Positions 1-8,529 of a DNA stretch of 50,417 nt are shown here, one piece after another (position 1 is the first letter of the stretch; every line of letters starts with the position of its first letter). The position numbers and the translations under genes were made by a program. The DNA is from Bacillota bacterium (GTDB taxonomy: Bacteria > Bacillota > SHA-98 > UBA4971). The stretch is taken from NCBI GenBank assembly GCA_012516125.1, contig JAAYXB010000052.1, forward strand, positions 1-50,417, read 5' to 3'. Under the pieces are notes generated by a model. It was not told where the DNA came from and ran no database searches. It saw nothing but the letters and a program-made list of their open reading frames with translations.

Positions 1-18
1 ACCAACTTCGCCCGTCAC

Positions 19-364
19 CTGGTCCCCGCGTAACCACCTTGCGAGATATCCAAAAACCCCTGGTCCCCAGGGGACCAGGTTTTGCATGCAGATGGTCCCC
101 AGGGGATCAGCCTCGCGGACAACCTGGTCCCTGGTGCACCACCCCCGGCGGCGGCCGAGGCGTCCTGGTCACGAGAGGACCAGGACGTGGTGCCAGGCTG
201 GTCCCCAGAGGACCATCTTCATGCGAGATCTGGTCCCCGGTGCTCCATGTTGCCTGGTTTTGGCGCCGGAGGCCGGCAGGGGTGGCGCCCAGAGGAGCAG
301 ATTCCAAGCTGGGCTGATCCCCGCGGGATCAGGTCTGCCCGTAACCTGGTCCTTGGGGGATCAC
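19..364. repeat. Tandem array of palindromic CTGGTCCCC hairpins
   Basis: About ten units of a short palindrome built on CTGGTCCCC / GGGGACCAG start near 19, 60, 92, 124, 165, 198, 230, about 280 (degenerate), 314 and 346. The best are 60-78 (9-bp arms around one A), 161-187 (CGTCCTGGTC, 7-nt loop, GACCAGGACG) and 314-332 (CTGATCCC, CGC, GGGATCAG). Spacings run 41, 32, 32, 41, 33, 32, so three hairpins form a higher-order unit of about 105 bp repeated about three times. Arms differ between units while pairing is often kept. The array is probably cut by the window edge. All frames are open across it, but none gives a convincing protein. Confidence 0.7.
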
Positions 365-700
365 ATGCATCCCGGCCGCCGCTGGCCGCGTGCCCACTTC
401 GCGTGCCCGCTAGGTGCGTTATGTCATAAGACCAGGCAGGGTGTCATGTACTCGCAGTTGCGCGGTCGCAGGATGCCAGAATGAAAGGCTATCGGGACCT
501 GTGAAATCTGGTACTATACAGCCCAGGCTCGAACTTGCAAGATACGTACGCGTTCGTACGCGTTCGACGACACAGCGTTCGGGCAAATACAGGGCGCGTA
601 ACACCGTCGTTGTGGCTTCGAACCTGGTTACCTGTAGCTGGGTTTTGCGCACAACTGGTAGAGCACTATTGGGAACGCGGTCAAGTTAAGAAAGGGCCTG
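365..700. other. Intergenic stretch, one short tandem repeat
   Basis: I see no gene here. It contains a perfect 10-bp tandem repeat, GTACGCGTTC, at 546-555 and 556-565. The overlapping open frames on both strands have no recognisable domain and no good ribosome-binding site. Confidence 0.4.
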
Positions 701-1213
701 CTAAGAGGCCGGTTGCGGGGGTGCACCTACTGTTTTGCGGCACGTGACCATTGCGCCCTTTCCCTGGAAAGGCGTTTCTACCGCGGAAAACGAGTCTATA
801 CCACAGGCGGGATTTGCCATAGGCCAGCCATGCGCGCGAAATGCTTTCTTGAAGGTCCACACAGACTCTTGGCTTTTCCGGGCGACAGCAGCAAGCAGTG
901 CATCGCTGAAGTCAACACCTTTGTCGCGGTAGTCCGTGAGGGCTTCAAGCGCAATGTCTTCCTCCTCGACCTCGATACCCCGAATGCCCATGAAGTCGCG
1001 GATCGCGCCGTAGATCTCCTCCCGGGCGTACCTCTCGCTTTCCAGGATATACACAACCTCGCAGAGAATGTGTAAGGCGACTTTGAGCCGGTGCGCCCCG
1101 GCCTCAGCGGCTTCGATGAGAGCCCTCGCTCTCGCGCTGTGATCTGCGTGGTCGTTGAGGAGGTAGCGTAGAATCACGTTGGAGTCCAGCCATCCCGCGC
1201 TCTCAGTCTTCAC
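701..1213 (-). CDS. PIN-domain toxin (VapC-like)
   Basis: Likely a ribonuclease toxin of a type II toxin-antitoxin pair; 170 aa. The PIN fold is seen in LDSNVILRYLL (Asp10), Glu52 in LCEVVYIL, and VDFSDALLA (Asp101/Asp104). The last PIN acidic position, usually TFD, here reads TFKKAF, so a Lys replaces the acid. The GTG start at 1213 overlaps the antitoxin stop as GTGA, which indicates translational coupling. The last 35-40 residues go beyond a normal VapC (about 135 aa) and look unstructured. Family assignment is firm; catalytic activity is less certain because of the Lys. Confidence 0.82.
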   Translation of the reverse strand: MKTESAGWLDSNVILRYLLNDHADHSARARALIEAAEAGAHRLKVALHILCEVVYILESERYAREEIYGAIRDFMGIRGIEVEEEDIALEALTDYRDKGVDFSDALLAAVARKSQESVWTFKKAFRAHGWPMANPACGIDSFSAVETPFQGKGAMVTCRKTVGAPPQPAS

Positions 1214-1491
1214 CTCCCGCCGTCCCCTTCACTCCCGAGCAGCCGCTGGGCACGCATGGCTCTCGCCTTGACCCTGGCTGTCTCGATATCCAGGGGTTCC
1301 ATCCCAGGCCGATGCAGCCTTCCGAAGACCTGAGACGAAGGTACGTTGGCCGGAACACGTTCAACGTAGACCCGGTCGCCATCCTGCCGGAACATGATTC
1401 TGTCGCCCTTCTGAATGGACAGAAACCTGCGGACTTCAAGCGGCACTGTGATCTGCCCCTTCGAAGTCACTCTGGCCGTAGCCATGCTCAT
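1210..1491 (-). CDS. AbrB/MazE-type antitoxin
   Basis: A 93-aa DNA-binding antitoxin partner of the PIN toxin that follows it. Residues 3-45 form a SpoVT-AbrB swapped-hairpin domain: ARVTSKGQITVPLEVRRFL followed by GDRIMFRQDGDRVYVE. The C-terminal half, rich in Arg and Ala, would bind and neutralise the toxin. The ATG at 1491 is chosen because GGGGAGAG lies just upstream; a longer frame reaching 1698 lacks any domain. The stop overlaps the toxin start by 4 bp. Such antitoxins usually repress their own operon. Confidence 0.85.
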   Translation of the reverse strand: MSMATARVTSKGQITVPLEVRRFLSIQKGDRIMFRQDGDRVYVERVPANVPSSQVFGRLHRPGMEPLDIETARVKARAMRAQRLLGSEGDGGR

Positions 1492-1579
1492 AGTCTCTCC
1501 CCTCCCCTCACCTTCGAGACCCCCCTTGCCCCGCTGCCGCTCGCGCGGCGCGTGCGTCTTGCGAGCATCTCCCCAGTTC

Positions 1580-1607
1580 ATCATACAATCCCCCCGTCGT
1601 CCGGCAA
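1580..1607 (-). promoter_or_regulatory. Candidate sigma-A promoter of the AbrB/PIN pair
   Basis: On the minus strand TTGCCG (1607-1602) is followed after 16 bp by TATGAT (1585-1580), about 90 bp upstream of the antitoxin start. This is a fair match to TTGACA/TATAAT. Judged by eye only. Confidence 0.35.
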
Positions 1608-2068
1608 GGAATGCAATACACATTCTTACTGTGTGTCCCATGCTCTTACAATATGCTTGGAGCCTTACCTTTGGGGTCGCCACAAGAGGCGCGGCCATAC
1701 CCAGCCGCCGTCACGCGGGGCACATTCACCGGACAAAAACGCCCATGCGTGCACGGGTGAGACACGCCCCTGCCATCGAGGCCCCATAAACTTCCAGCAC
1801 AGCCCGGCAGGAATTGTCGCCCTCACGTAGAATATGCGAATATGTAACCCATTGCACATTCGTGGCCTGGACCTACGCGTCAGCGCAGGTCATCGGAATG
1901 GTTGGAGTCGATAAACACCAGGATTCAGGTTCGTTGCCGGATCGGAATGCGCGCATGGGAAACGCGCAACCCTGTGAAATCCTTTGCGCCCCTGCTCGCA
2001 GAGCCAATACGCAGATGGGACGCACTGCTGGAGCTGAGCACGGCGCCGCCACATCGGGGAGCGAGACG

Positions 2069-3154
2069 ATGCCGACCATCTATGAGATCGCAAAGCTGGC
2101 AGGAGTCTCTCCCGCCACTGTATCACGGGCGCTCAACGGAACCGGGTACGTGCGGGCGGAGCTACGCGAGCGCATTCGGGCCATTGCCGACAGCATGGAC
2201 TACCACCCCAACTCCCTGGCCCGGAGCCTCCTCAACAAGCGCACCTACACTCTGGGCCTCGTCGTCCCCGATATCACCAACCCCTTCTTCCCGGCGGTGG
2301 CGCGTGGTGTTGAGGACGTCGCCCACACCAACGGCTACGGGGTCATCCTCTGCAACACCGACGGGAACCTGCAGAAGGAAGCGAAGTATCTCAAGATGCT
2401 CCGCAGCAAGCGTGTGGACGGCGTAGTTTTTACGACCTCGCGGGTCCAGGCCAGCCACGTCCAGGACCTGCTCAACGCGGGCGTTCCTGTGGTCCTGGCA
2501 GACCGGCGCCTGGACGTCAGGTGCGATTCGGTATCTGCGGACAACGTCGACGGCGCGTACCAGGCGGTGGCCCACCTGCTCTCCCTTGGGCACACACGGG
2601 TAGCGATGATAACCGGCCCTACGAATCTCACGACCGCCCAGGAGCGCCTTGAAGGCTACAAACAGGCACTGTGCGAGCATGGAATCGCCTTTTCACCGCG
2701 CCTGGTGCTGGAAGGCGATTTCCGGCAGGAAAGCGGTTACAGGTTGGCCCGCGAGCTCCTTAAGATAGATCCCAGGCCGACCGCAGTCTTTGCCGCCAAT
2801 GACCTGATGGCAGTGGGAGTGCTCATGTCCCTCGAGGAGCAGGGCATCCGCGTGCCCGAGGACATGGCGCTGGTCGGATACGATGACGTGGTCCTGTCGC
2901 GGGTGACCCGTCCCAGGCTAACGACAGTGGCCCAGCCGAAATACGAGATGGGCGCGATAGCATGTGAGTTGCTGATCGGCCGAATAAGCCACCCAGAAAA
3001 GGAGCCTGAGAAGGTATTACTCAAACCACGGCTGGTTGTGCGGGAGTCCAGCGTAGTGCGGGAGGTAGAGCAGATGAGCCGACTCGCAATCACAAGGAAG
3101 ACACGGCGAACGCGGGCGACCGGGGACAACAACGGAAACGGGCAGGGCACGTGA
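2069..3154 (+). CDS. LacI-family transcriptional regulator
   Basis: A 361-aa sugar or nucleoside-responsive regulator. The N-terminal LacI helix-turn-helix is clear (IYEIAKLAGVSPATVSRAL, residues 4-22), followed by the hinge and a periplasmic-binding-like sensor domain: LGLVVPDITNPFF, VDGVVFTTSR, FAANDLMAVGVL, ALVGYDDV and RPRLTTVAQP. The ATG at 2069 sits behind GGGGAG and begins the family signature directly; the frame is open back to 1814, but that part has no homology. The basic tail after residue 340 is extra. It is followed by ribokinase and a nucleoside uptake and hydrolysis set, so it most likely controls those genes. The region 1608-2068 upstream holds nothing else I can identify, and I could not define its operator. 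Confidence 0.93.
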   Translation: MPTIYEIAKLAGVSPATVSRALNGTGYVRAELRERIRAIADSMDYHPNSLARSLLNKRTYTLGLVVPDITNPFFPAVARGVEDVAHTNGYGVILCNTDGNLQKEAKYLKMLRSKRVDGVVFTTSRVQASHVQDLLNAGVPVVLADRRLDVRCDSVSADNVDGAYQAVAHLLSLGHTRVAMITGPTNLTTAQERLEGYKQALCEHGIAFSPRLVLEGDFRQESGYRLARELLKIDPRPTAVFAANDLMAVGVLMSLEEQGIRVPEDMALVGYDDVVLSRVTRPRLTTVAQPKYEMGAIACELLIGRISHPEKEPEKVLLKPRLVVRESSVVREVEQMSRLAITRKTRRTRATGDNNGNGQGT

Positions 3155-3708
3155 GAACGGCACCTCGGCTTCAACCCCGCGCCAGGCCCAGCCCCAGCCC
3201 GGCCTCAGCCTCAGCCTCAGCAGCCTGTTCAGGCCCTGGGGACTCGACGGCATCGACAGGCGTAGGTGGTGTGGCTCATGCACGTCTTCCGGCGGCGTGG
3301 CCAGTGTTGGCGGTGTGGCTGGTGCGGTCGCCGTGGCCGGTGTGGCCAGTGTGGCCGGCGTGCGGCGGATGCGACATGTGAGCTAGACGGCACAGGTGGT
3401 TGGGTGCGGAACAGGCTCGGCGAATCATCGGCGACTCGCCAGGTAGGGTACGACGAACGAGGGCCGTATAAAGCAGCGATAGGTGACGGCAAGCGCAACA
3501 ATGGCACCGACAATGACAATGAACGACAATGACAGGGACAACGACAGGGACAGGGACAGGGACAGCGGCGGCAACGGCAGCGGCAGGGGCAGGAGCAGGG
3601 GCAGGGGCAGCGGCAGCACGGACACGCAATAGCCACTACCAACATACAGCGTGATGCGCAACAGAACTGACAAGAACGACAAGAGTGACAGATGAGGGTG
3701 GTCCGCTA
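3155..3708. repeat. Low-complexity intergenic spacer (degenerate GTGGCC- and GGCAGC-type repeats)
   Basis: This 550-bp spacer between the LacI gene and ribokinase has no supported gene. About 3295-3365 is a degenerate run of GGTGTGGC/GTGGCC units. About 3530-3620 is a degenerate hexanucleotide run of GGCAGC, GGGACA and AGGGGC units (for example CAGGGGCAGGAGCAGGGGCA). Purines dominate the second run on the plus strand. Its composition matches repeat blocks found inside coding linkers elsewhere in this window. Confidence 0.65.
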
Positions 3709-4698
3709 GTGAGCAGAATTGCTGTGGTGGGAAGCATCAACATGGATCTCGTGGCGACCGTGGAAACCCTGCCGCGCCAGGGGGAAACCGTGATAGGGAC
3801 CTCGTTCAGGCAGATGCCCGGCGGCAAGGGTGCAAACCAGGCCGTCGCCGCCGCCAAGATGGGCGCCACGGTCACGATGGTTGGCAGGATCGGAGCCGAC
3901 ACGTTCGGCGATACCCTTCTGACAAACCTCGCGGCAAACAGGGTAGAAACCGCCCGAGTCCTCAGGGATGACCGCCATCCCACGGGGGTCGCACTGATCA
4001 CCGTGGACAGGCTCGGGCACAACACCATCGTGGTATGCCCTGGAGCGAACGCTGTGTGCTCGCCGGACGACATCGACTCAGCCGACAGCGCTATCGCCCA
4101 GGTGGACGCTGTTATCGCCCAGCTCGAGATTCCCGTTGCCACAGTGAGCCGGGCACTCTCCCTCGCGAGGGCGCATGGTAAGCTGACAGTGCTCAACCCA
4201 GCCCCGGTGGCGGACCCCGCTTCCGTGAAGGCCCTGTTCCAGCACGTGGATATTATCATCCCCAACGAACTGGAGGCCGAGGCTCTCACGGGCGTGCCCG
4301 TAGCCCATGAGGCCGCCGGGTCTGGAGCAGCCACCGCAGTTGACGGGAGTGAAGCAGCTGCCACGGCCGCTGCGCTCGAGGCCGCAAGGCAGCTACGAGC
4401 TCTGGGCGCAAAGCGCGTGATCATAACCCTTGGCGAACGCGGAGCGGTGTTCGTCGGCCCAGAAGGCGAGATCGTTACCACGGCATTCCGGGTGCAGGCC
4501 GTCGATACCACGGCCGCCGGGGACGCCTTCGTGGCCACCTTCACTGTAGCGTGGATCGAAGGCATGCCACCCAAGGAATGCATGCGATGGGCGTGCGCTG
4601 CCGGCGCCATCGCCACCACGAAGCCTGGTGCCCAGCCTTCCTTGCCAGCCCGGCAGGAGGTGGAGGCTCTGCTCTCGGCGCCGTCATACGTTACGTGA
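3709..4698 (+). CDS. rbsK: Ribokinase
   Basis: Phosphorylates ribose to ribose-5-phosphate with ATP in the cytoplasm; PfkB family, 329 aa. Visible signatures are SRIAVVGSINMDLV at the N-terminus, PGGKGANQA for sugar binding, NPAPV, IIPNELEAEAL, VIITLGERGA, and the ATP/catalytic motif DTTAAGDAF with Asp266 and the catalytic base Asp272. The GTG at 3709 follows GAGGGTGG at a good distance and gives the usual family N-terminus; a GTG at 3685 is an alternative. A short Ala/Gly-rich stretch (GSGAATAVDGSEAAATAAA) looks inserted after the NELEA motif. It would use ribose released by the neighbouring nucleoside hydrolases. Confidence 0.93.
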   Translation: MSRIAVVGSINMDLVATVETLPRQGETVIGTSFRQMPGGKGANQAVAAAKMGATVTMVGRIGADTFGDTLLTNLAANRVETARVLRDDRHPTGVALITVDRLGHNTIVVCPGANAVCSPDDIDSADSAIAQVDAVIAQLEIPVATVSRALSLARAHGKLTVLNPAPVADPASVKALFQHVDIIIPNELEAEALTGVPVAHEAAGSGAATAVDGSEAAATAAALEAARQLRALGAKRVIITLGERGAVFVGPEGEIVTTAFRVQAVDTTAAGDAFVATFTVAWIEGMPPKECMRWACAAGAIATTKPGAQPSLPARQEVEALLSAPSYVT

Positions 4699-4876
4699 CT
4701 TCGTCGAGACATAACGACATAACGTCACCGCATGGGGTACGGATAGCCCGCGATGCGGAAGAGGCGGCAAGCCAGGAGCTACGGGCGGTGAAGGCGAACT
4801 GGTGGCAGAACCAGTGGAAGAACTAGTGTACGCGTTGAGACTGTCGTATGAGAACTATGCTACCGGTCCGTAGGAG

Positions 4877-4947
4877 GTCTGTAGCAGGATAAGCCGCAAC
4901 TAAATCCAACCGAACCACAACTACAGACGCGCATCGCCGGGATGCGC
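4877..4947 (+). other. Leader hairpins before nucleoside hydrolase
   Basis: Two inverted repeats lie just upstream of the hydrolase ribosome-binding site. GTCTGTAG (4877-4884) pairs with CTACAGAC (4921-4928) across 36 nt, and GCGCATC (4929-4935) pairs with GATGCGC (4941-4947) across 5 nt. They abut, so the leader could fold into two adjacent stems ending about 18 nt before the ATG. There is no U-run. They could be an mRNA stabiliser or an operator; function is not known. Confidence 0.4.
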
Positions 4948-4965
4948 TAGTGGAGGTGCAACTAA

Positions 4966-5925
4966 ATGAAGGTCATATGCGATGGGGATCCGGGTCACGA
5001 CGACATGCTCGCGTTCCTCCTTGCTGCAAAACACCTGGAACTAATCGGGATCACTACTGTGATGGGAAACCAGTCCCTGGAGAAGGTCACGAAGAACGCC
5101 CTCAAGATAGTGGAGTTCGCTGGCCTGACATCGATCCCGGTGGCGAAGGGAATGCCCCGTCCACTTGTAAACGAGCCGCTTTACGCTCCGGAGATCCACG
5201 GCGAGACCGGCCTCGACGGCCATGCTCTCCCGGAACCGACCACGCCCCTTGCCGACATGCACGCGGTTGACTTCATCATCAGCAGGGTCATGGAAAACGA
5301 CGACGTCACGCTGGTTCCGACGGGTCCGTTGACGAATATCGCCGCTGCACTCATCAAGGAACCTCGCATCGCTGAGAAAATCTCCTGCATCAGCCTTATG
5401 GGAGGCTCTCTGACGTATGGTAATAGCACCCCGGCGGCGGAATTCAACATATACGTCGATCCTGAGGCGGCCGCGGTTGTATTCAGGAGCGGCATTCCCA
5501 TCAAGACGTTCGGTCTGAACGTCACCAGGCAAGCTGAGGCAACAGAGGCTGAGGTCGAGCGCATCCGGCGGATCGGGACCCCCGTCGCCACCATCGTCGC
5601 AGATCTCCTGGACTTCTACCGGACCTCGCTCATGCGTGTTTTCGGTCTGAAGGGCGCCTCGCTCCATGATCCATGCGCGGTGGCCGTACTTATAGACCCA
5701 TCGATATTCGTAATGCAGCCCATGCACGTTGAGATAGAGCTAAAGGGCGAGTTCACACGGGGCATGACAGTCTGTGACTACCGACACAGGAGGCTTACCT
5801 CCGACAACCTCCAGGGCAAAGACGCCGTCATACGGGGCAAGAAGCCGAACGCAGAGGTAGCCGTGGCCATCGACAAGGAGAGATTCTTCGATCTCCTCAT
5901 AGATACGCTTGCGTCTTACAGGTAG
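4966..5925 (+). CDS. Inosine/uridine-type nucleoside hydrolase (first copy)
   Basis: Hydrolyses the N-glycosidic bond of ribonucleosides to base plus ribose; 319 aa, normal length for the IunH family. The calcium-binding signature CDGDPGHDD is at residues 5-13, followed by TGPLTNIAAAL, LMGGS, AEFNIYVDPEAA, FGLNVT and the C-terminal HDPCAVAVL with the calcium-ligand Asp. GGAGGTG lies 10 nt before the ATG. A second copy ends the ABC transporter operon at 12.1 kb, so the substrate range may be divided between them. Downstream of ribokinase and on the same strand, consistent with one catabolic unit. Confidence 0.94.
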   Translation: MKVICDGDPGHDDMLAFLLAAKHLELIGITTVMGNQSLEKVTKNALKIVEFAGLTSIPVAKGMPRPLVNEPLYAPEIHGETGLDGHALPEPTTPLADMHAVDFIISRVMENDDVTLVPTGPLTNIAAALIKEPRIAEKISCISLMGGSLTYGNSTPAAEFNIYVDPEAAAVVFRSGIPIKTFGLNVTRQAEATEAEVERIRRIGTPVATIVADLLDFYRTSLMRVFGLKGASLHDPCAVAVLIDPSIFVMQPMHVEIELKGEFTRGMTVCDYRHRRLTSDNLQGKDAVIRGKKPNAEVAVAIDKERFFDLLIDTLASYR

Positions 5926-6173
5926 CCCGGTGAGGTAGAGAAGGCTCCACGCTCCGGGACCAGGGGCGGGCGTCCGTGAGTGTCCAAGGTGCGAGTCTCT
6001 GATGGAAGCTGTTTATCGCGGGCTGTTTACGCCCCCGGCGATCGCCGCTTGTGCTGTGAGAAGCGCCGGTCTCGGGGCACCCATCGATCCGCAGTGGCAT
6101 GGGGTGGGCAAGACCACCAGCTTCGTCGGGATTGCACTTAACAAGCGCCGAGAGGAAGGAGGGCAGCACCTGC

Positions 6174-6809
6174 GTGGTAATGAAGGTGGCTCCGTGGCGT
6201 ATCATGCGGGATAAGACGGCTCTGCTCGTGATCGATATGCAGAACGCGTTCGTCGAAGAAGGTGGGCCGCTTGAGGTGCCCATGGCGCGAGCGTGCGTGC
6301 CCGCGATTCAGAGGCTGCTCGCCGCATGTCGACAACTAGGAGTACCTGTAATATACACCGTTTCGTCTCACTACGTAGATGGGGTGCTTGTGTCGCCCCT
6401 AGAGCTTGCGTACCAGCCTGAGTTGAAGGCCAGACTCATCAAGCCGGGGACCCATGCCTATGAGGTCTACGCGAGCCTTGCCCCGGGGCCAGGCGATTTC
6501 GTGCTCCAAAAGCATCGCTTCGACGCGTTCTACAATACGAACCTCGATACGCTACTCCATACGATGCGCTTTCCGACGGTCATCGATACAGTCATCATCA
6601 CGGGCACGGTCACAAGCATCTGCTGTGAGAGCACGGCACGCAGTGCTTTCATGCGGGACTACAAGGTCGCATTCGCATCTGACGGCACGGGAGGGCTGGA
6701 CGCTGATTCCCATAACGCGACGCTCAGGATTCTCGGTCGCTGTTTCGCCCGGGTCATGACTATTGATGAGATCATCCAAGAACTGAAGGAGCCAGCCTCC
6801 CGGCCCTGA
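6174..6809 (+). CDS. Isochorismatase-family cysteine hydrolase
   Basis: A cytoplasmic cysteine hydrolase of about 211 aa in the nicotinamidase/isochorismatase fold. The catalytic triad is visible: Asp in LLVIDMQNAF, Lys in VLQKHRFDAFYNT, and Cys in TVTSICCESTARSAF, where the first Cys aligns with the nucleophile. The cis-peptide region ITGTVTS is present. The GTG at 6174 has GGAGGG about 10 nt upstream; ATG at 6180 or 6204 is possible. It lies between two nucleoside hydrolases and the nucleoside importer. A role on a product of nucleoside breakdown, such as a base amide or nicotinamide, is inferred from position only; the substrate cannot be read from sequence. The 250 bp before it contain the palindrome CGGCGATCGCCG at 6036-6047. 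Confidence 0.85.
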   Translation: MVMKVAPWRIMRDKTALLVIDMQNAFVEEGGPLEVPMARACVPAIQRLLAACRQLGVPVIYTVSSHYVDGVLVSPLELAYQPELKARLIKPGTHAYEVYASLAPGPGDFVLQKHRFDAFYNTNLDTLLHTMRFPTVIDTVIITGTVTSICCESTARSAFMRDYKVAFASDGTGGLDADSHNATLRILGRCFARVMTIDEIIQELKEPASRP

Positions 6810-7249
6810 GCCCGCCGACCGGACGGGGAGTAGATCGGTAGACGGGCACGGAAACAGACAGACAGAGAACAAACAGACGGACAGACGGACGGAGAGGCGG
6901 ATGGATGAGCGAATAGATGAACGGACAGAATACAGGACCCGTGAACAGGCAGATAGCGAGAAACCTGTGTGGCCGAGGAGTCGCTCTGGTAGGGAGGAGT
7001 CTGGAGGAGGCTGGTGAAAGGAGGGGGTGGCAGGCCCACGGAACACATCCGCATTCCTTTGTGCGTGGTCAGACAAGAGGGTCAACAGACAAGCAGAGCC
7101 GGAGAGGCAAGGCGGCAGAAATTGCGGACCGTGCACCAGGAGAGAGGCAAGCATCACATGCCAAGTGGAGGTAATAGGCCGTTTGCAGGCTACATTCGCA
7201 AGTCGCAATTGCAAGCCGCATGACATCGTTCAAGAAGGAGGAAAAGACA
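6810..7249. repeat. Intergenic region with degenerate GACA/GACG tetranucleotide run
   Basis: No supported gene lies between the cysteine hydrolase and the binding-protein gene. About 6870-6935 is a degenerate run of GACA, GACG and GGAT units. Short palindromes such as GCAATTGC (7205-7212) occur near the binding-protein gene. The promoter of the transport operon should lie here, but I cannot assign it convincingly. Confidence 0.5.
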
Positions 7250-8272
7250 GTGAGGGATCGGCATTTCGGAAAGATCGCCGTTCTGGCCGTAGCAATGGTT
7301 ATGGTCCTCTCGTGCGTAGGATCAGTATCGTTCGCGAAGGCGCCGCTCAGGGTCGCCATGGTGGCAGCTGGCGGCCTGGGCGACAGGTCGTTCTATGACT
7401 CGGGCCACGCTGGGCTTGTGCGGGCACAGAAGGAGCTGGGCGTCGTCACGAAAGTGCTCGAATGCAAGGACGACCCGTCGCTCTACTATGACCAGCTGCT
7501 CGCGGCAGCGCAGAACTACGACCTCGTGTTCATAGTGCCCGGCTATCAGATGGACAAGGAGATCCAGGAGCTCGCCCCGCAGTTCCCCAATGTGACCTTC
7601 GTGTACATCGACGGAACCATCGATGTGCCCGGGGTTGTCTCCGTGGACTACGCTGAACACGAGGGGTCCTTCCTGGCCGGCGCTCTCGCAGCCATGATGA
7701 CCACGAGGTCGGGCATAAAGGGTATAGACCCGAAGACGAAAGTCATCGGCATGGTAGGTGGCATGGACATCCCTGTCATCAGGAACTTCCTCGCCGGCTA
7801 CAAGCAGGGCGCCGCTGCGGTCGATCCGTCTGTCAAGGTTGAAGTGCTTTACGCCGGCACGTTCAGCGACCCCGCCAAGGGCAAGGAGCTCACTTTCGCC
7901 CTCCACGACAAGGGCGCCGACATCGTCTACCAGGTCGCCGCCAAAACTGGTGAGGGCGTGCTGTTCGCATCGAAGGAGGCCGGGCACTACGCCATCGGCG
8001 TGGACTCCGACCAGTGCTACATCGTCCCCAATAACATAGTCGGCAGCATGATGAAGCGGGTCGATAACTCGGTCTACCAGACGATCAAACATGCCGTTGA
8101 AGGGACACTCAAGAAGGGCGCCGTTTACCACTACGGCATCAAGGAGAACGGCGTTGGCCTGTGCTTCTGCGAGACCATGCAGAAGGTCGTCCCGAAGGAC
8201 GTCATAGAAAAGCTCAAGAGCCTGGAGGAGCAGATCCGCTCCGGTAAGATCAAAGTGCAGGAGGCCAGCTGA
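7250..8272 (+). CDS. BMP-family (PnrA-type) nucleoside-binding protein
   Basis: Extracytoplasmic substrate-binding component of a nucleoside ABC importer; about 340 aa. GTG at 7250 is chosen because AAGGAGG sits 8 nt upstream; a start at 7220 would put that site inside the gene. A signal sequence follows: basic start, then IAVLAVAMVMVL, then either a lipobox-like VLSC or a signal peptidase site after FAKA. The BMP fold shows in MVAAGGLGDRSFYD, YDLVFIVPGYQ, FVYIDG, EGSFLAGALAAMM, IGMVGGMDIPVI, GADIVYQVAAKTG and GVDSDQ. The last ligand motif fits this family. First gene of the importer operon, separated from the ATPase by a strong hairpin. Confidence 0.94.
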   Translation: MRDRHFGKIAVLAVAMVMVLSCVGSVSFAKAPLRVAMVAAGGLGDRSFYDSGHAGLVRAQKELGVVTKVLECKDDPSLYYDQLLAAAQNYDLVFIVPGYQMDKEIQELAPQFPNVTFVYIDGTIDVPGVVSVDYAEHEGSFLAGALAAMMTTRSGIKGIDPKTKVIGMVGGMDIPVIRNFLAGYKQGAAAVDPSVKVEVLYAGTFSDPAKGKELTFALHDKGADIVYQVAAKTGEGVLFASKEAGHYAIGVDSDQCYIVPNNIVGSMMKRVDNSVYQTIKHAVEGTLKKGAVYHYGIKENGVGLCFCETMQKVVPKDVIEKLKSLEEQIRSGKIKVQEAS

Positions 8273-8339
8273 GGGGCCCAGCTGAGCGGACAGGTCCCGG
8301 GAGCGCAATGCGCTGGTGTAGGGCCCTGCCGTCCCGGGT

Positions 8340-8363
8340 GCCGTCCCTGGTACACGGGACGGC
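8340..8363 (+). terminator. Stem-loop between binding protein and ATPase genes
   Basis: GCCGTCCC (8340-8347), loop TGGTACAC, GGGACGGC (8356-8363): a perfect 8-bp GC-rich stem 68 nt after the binding-protein stop, with further imperfect pairing outside. There is no U-run, so it is more likely an mRNA stabiliser or partial attenuator. Such hairpins commonly give higher expression of the binding protein than of the membrane parts. That role is inferred. Confidence 0.45.
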
Positions 8364-8529
8364 GGGGACCCTGCCCTGGTCTTGTGGGTCCGGCATGGCC
8401 TGACACGCGCGAGTCTTGAACTAGAGCGAGCCAGGAGCGAACCAGCGCAGACCGGAACGAGCAGGAACGCGCCAGGACGGACCAGCATGGATACAATGCC
8501 CCAACCCGGAACAGGAGGACAGGCCAGAC

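Noticed and set aside
640-700. tRNA fragment suggested by GGTAGAGCAC near 657
   Set aside because: Only a D-arm-like string is present; no matching anticodon, T-arm or acceptor stems follow.
3229-3645. Cys/Pro/Arg- or Val-rich frames in the LacI-ribokinase spacer
   Set aside because: They result from hexamer repeats read on the minus strand, with no ribosome-binding site and no domain.
7322-8488. 388-codon minus-strand frame opposite the BMP gene
   Set aside because: Shadow of a strongly supported plus-strand binding-protein gene.
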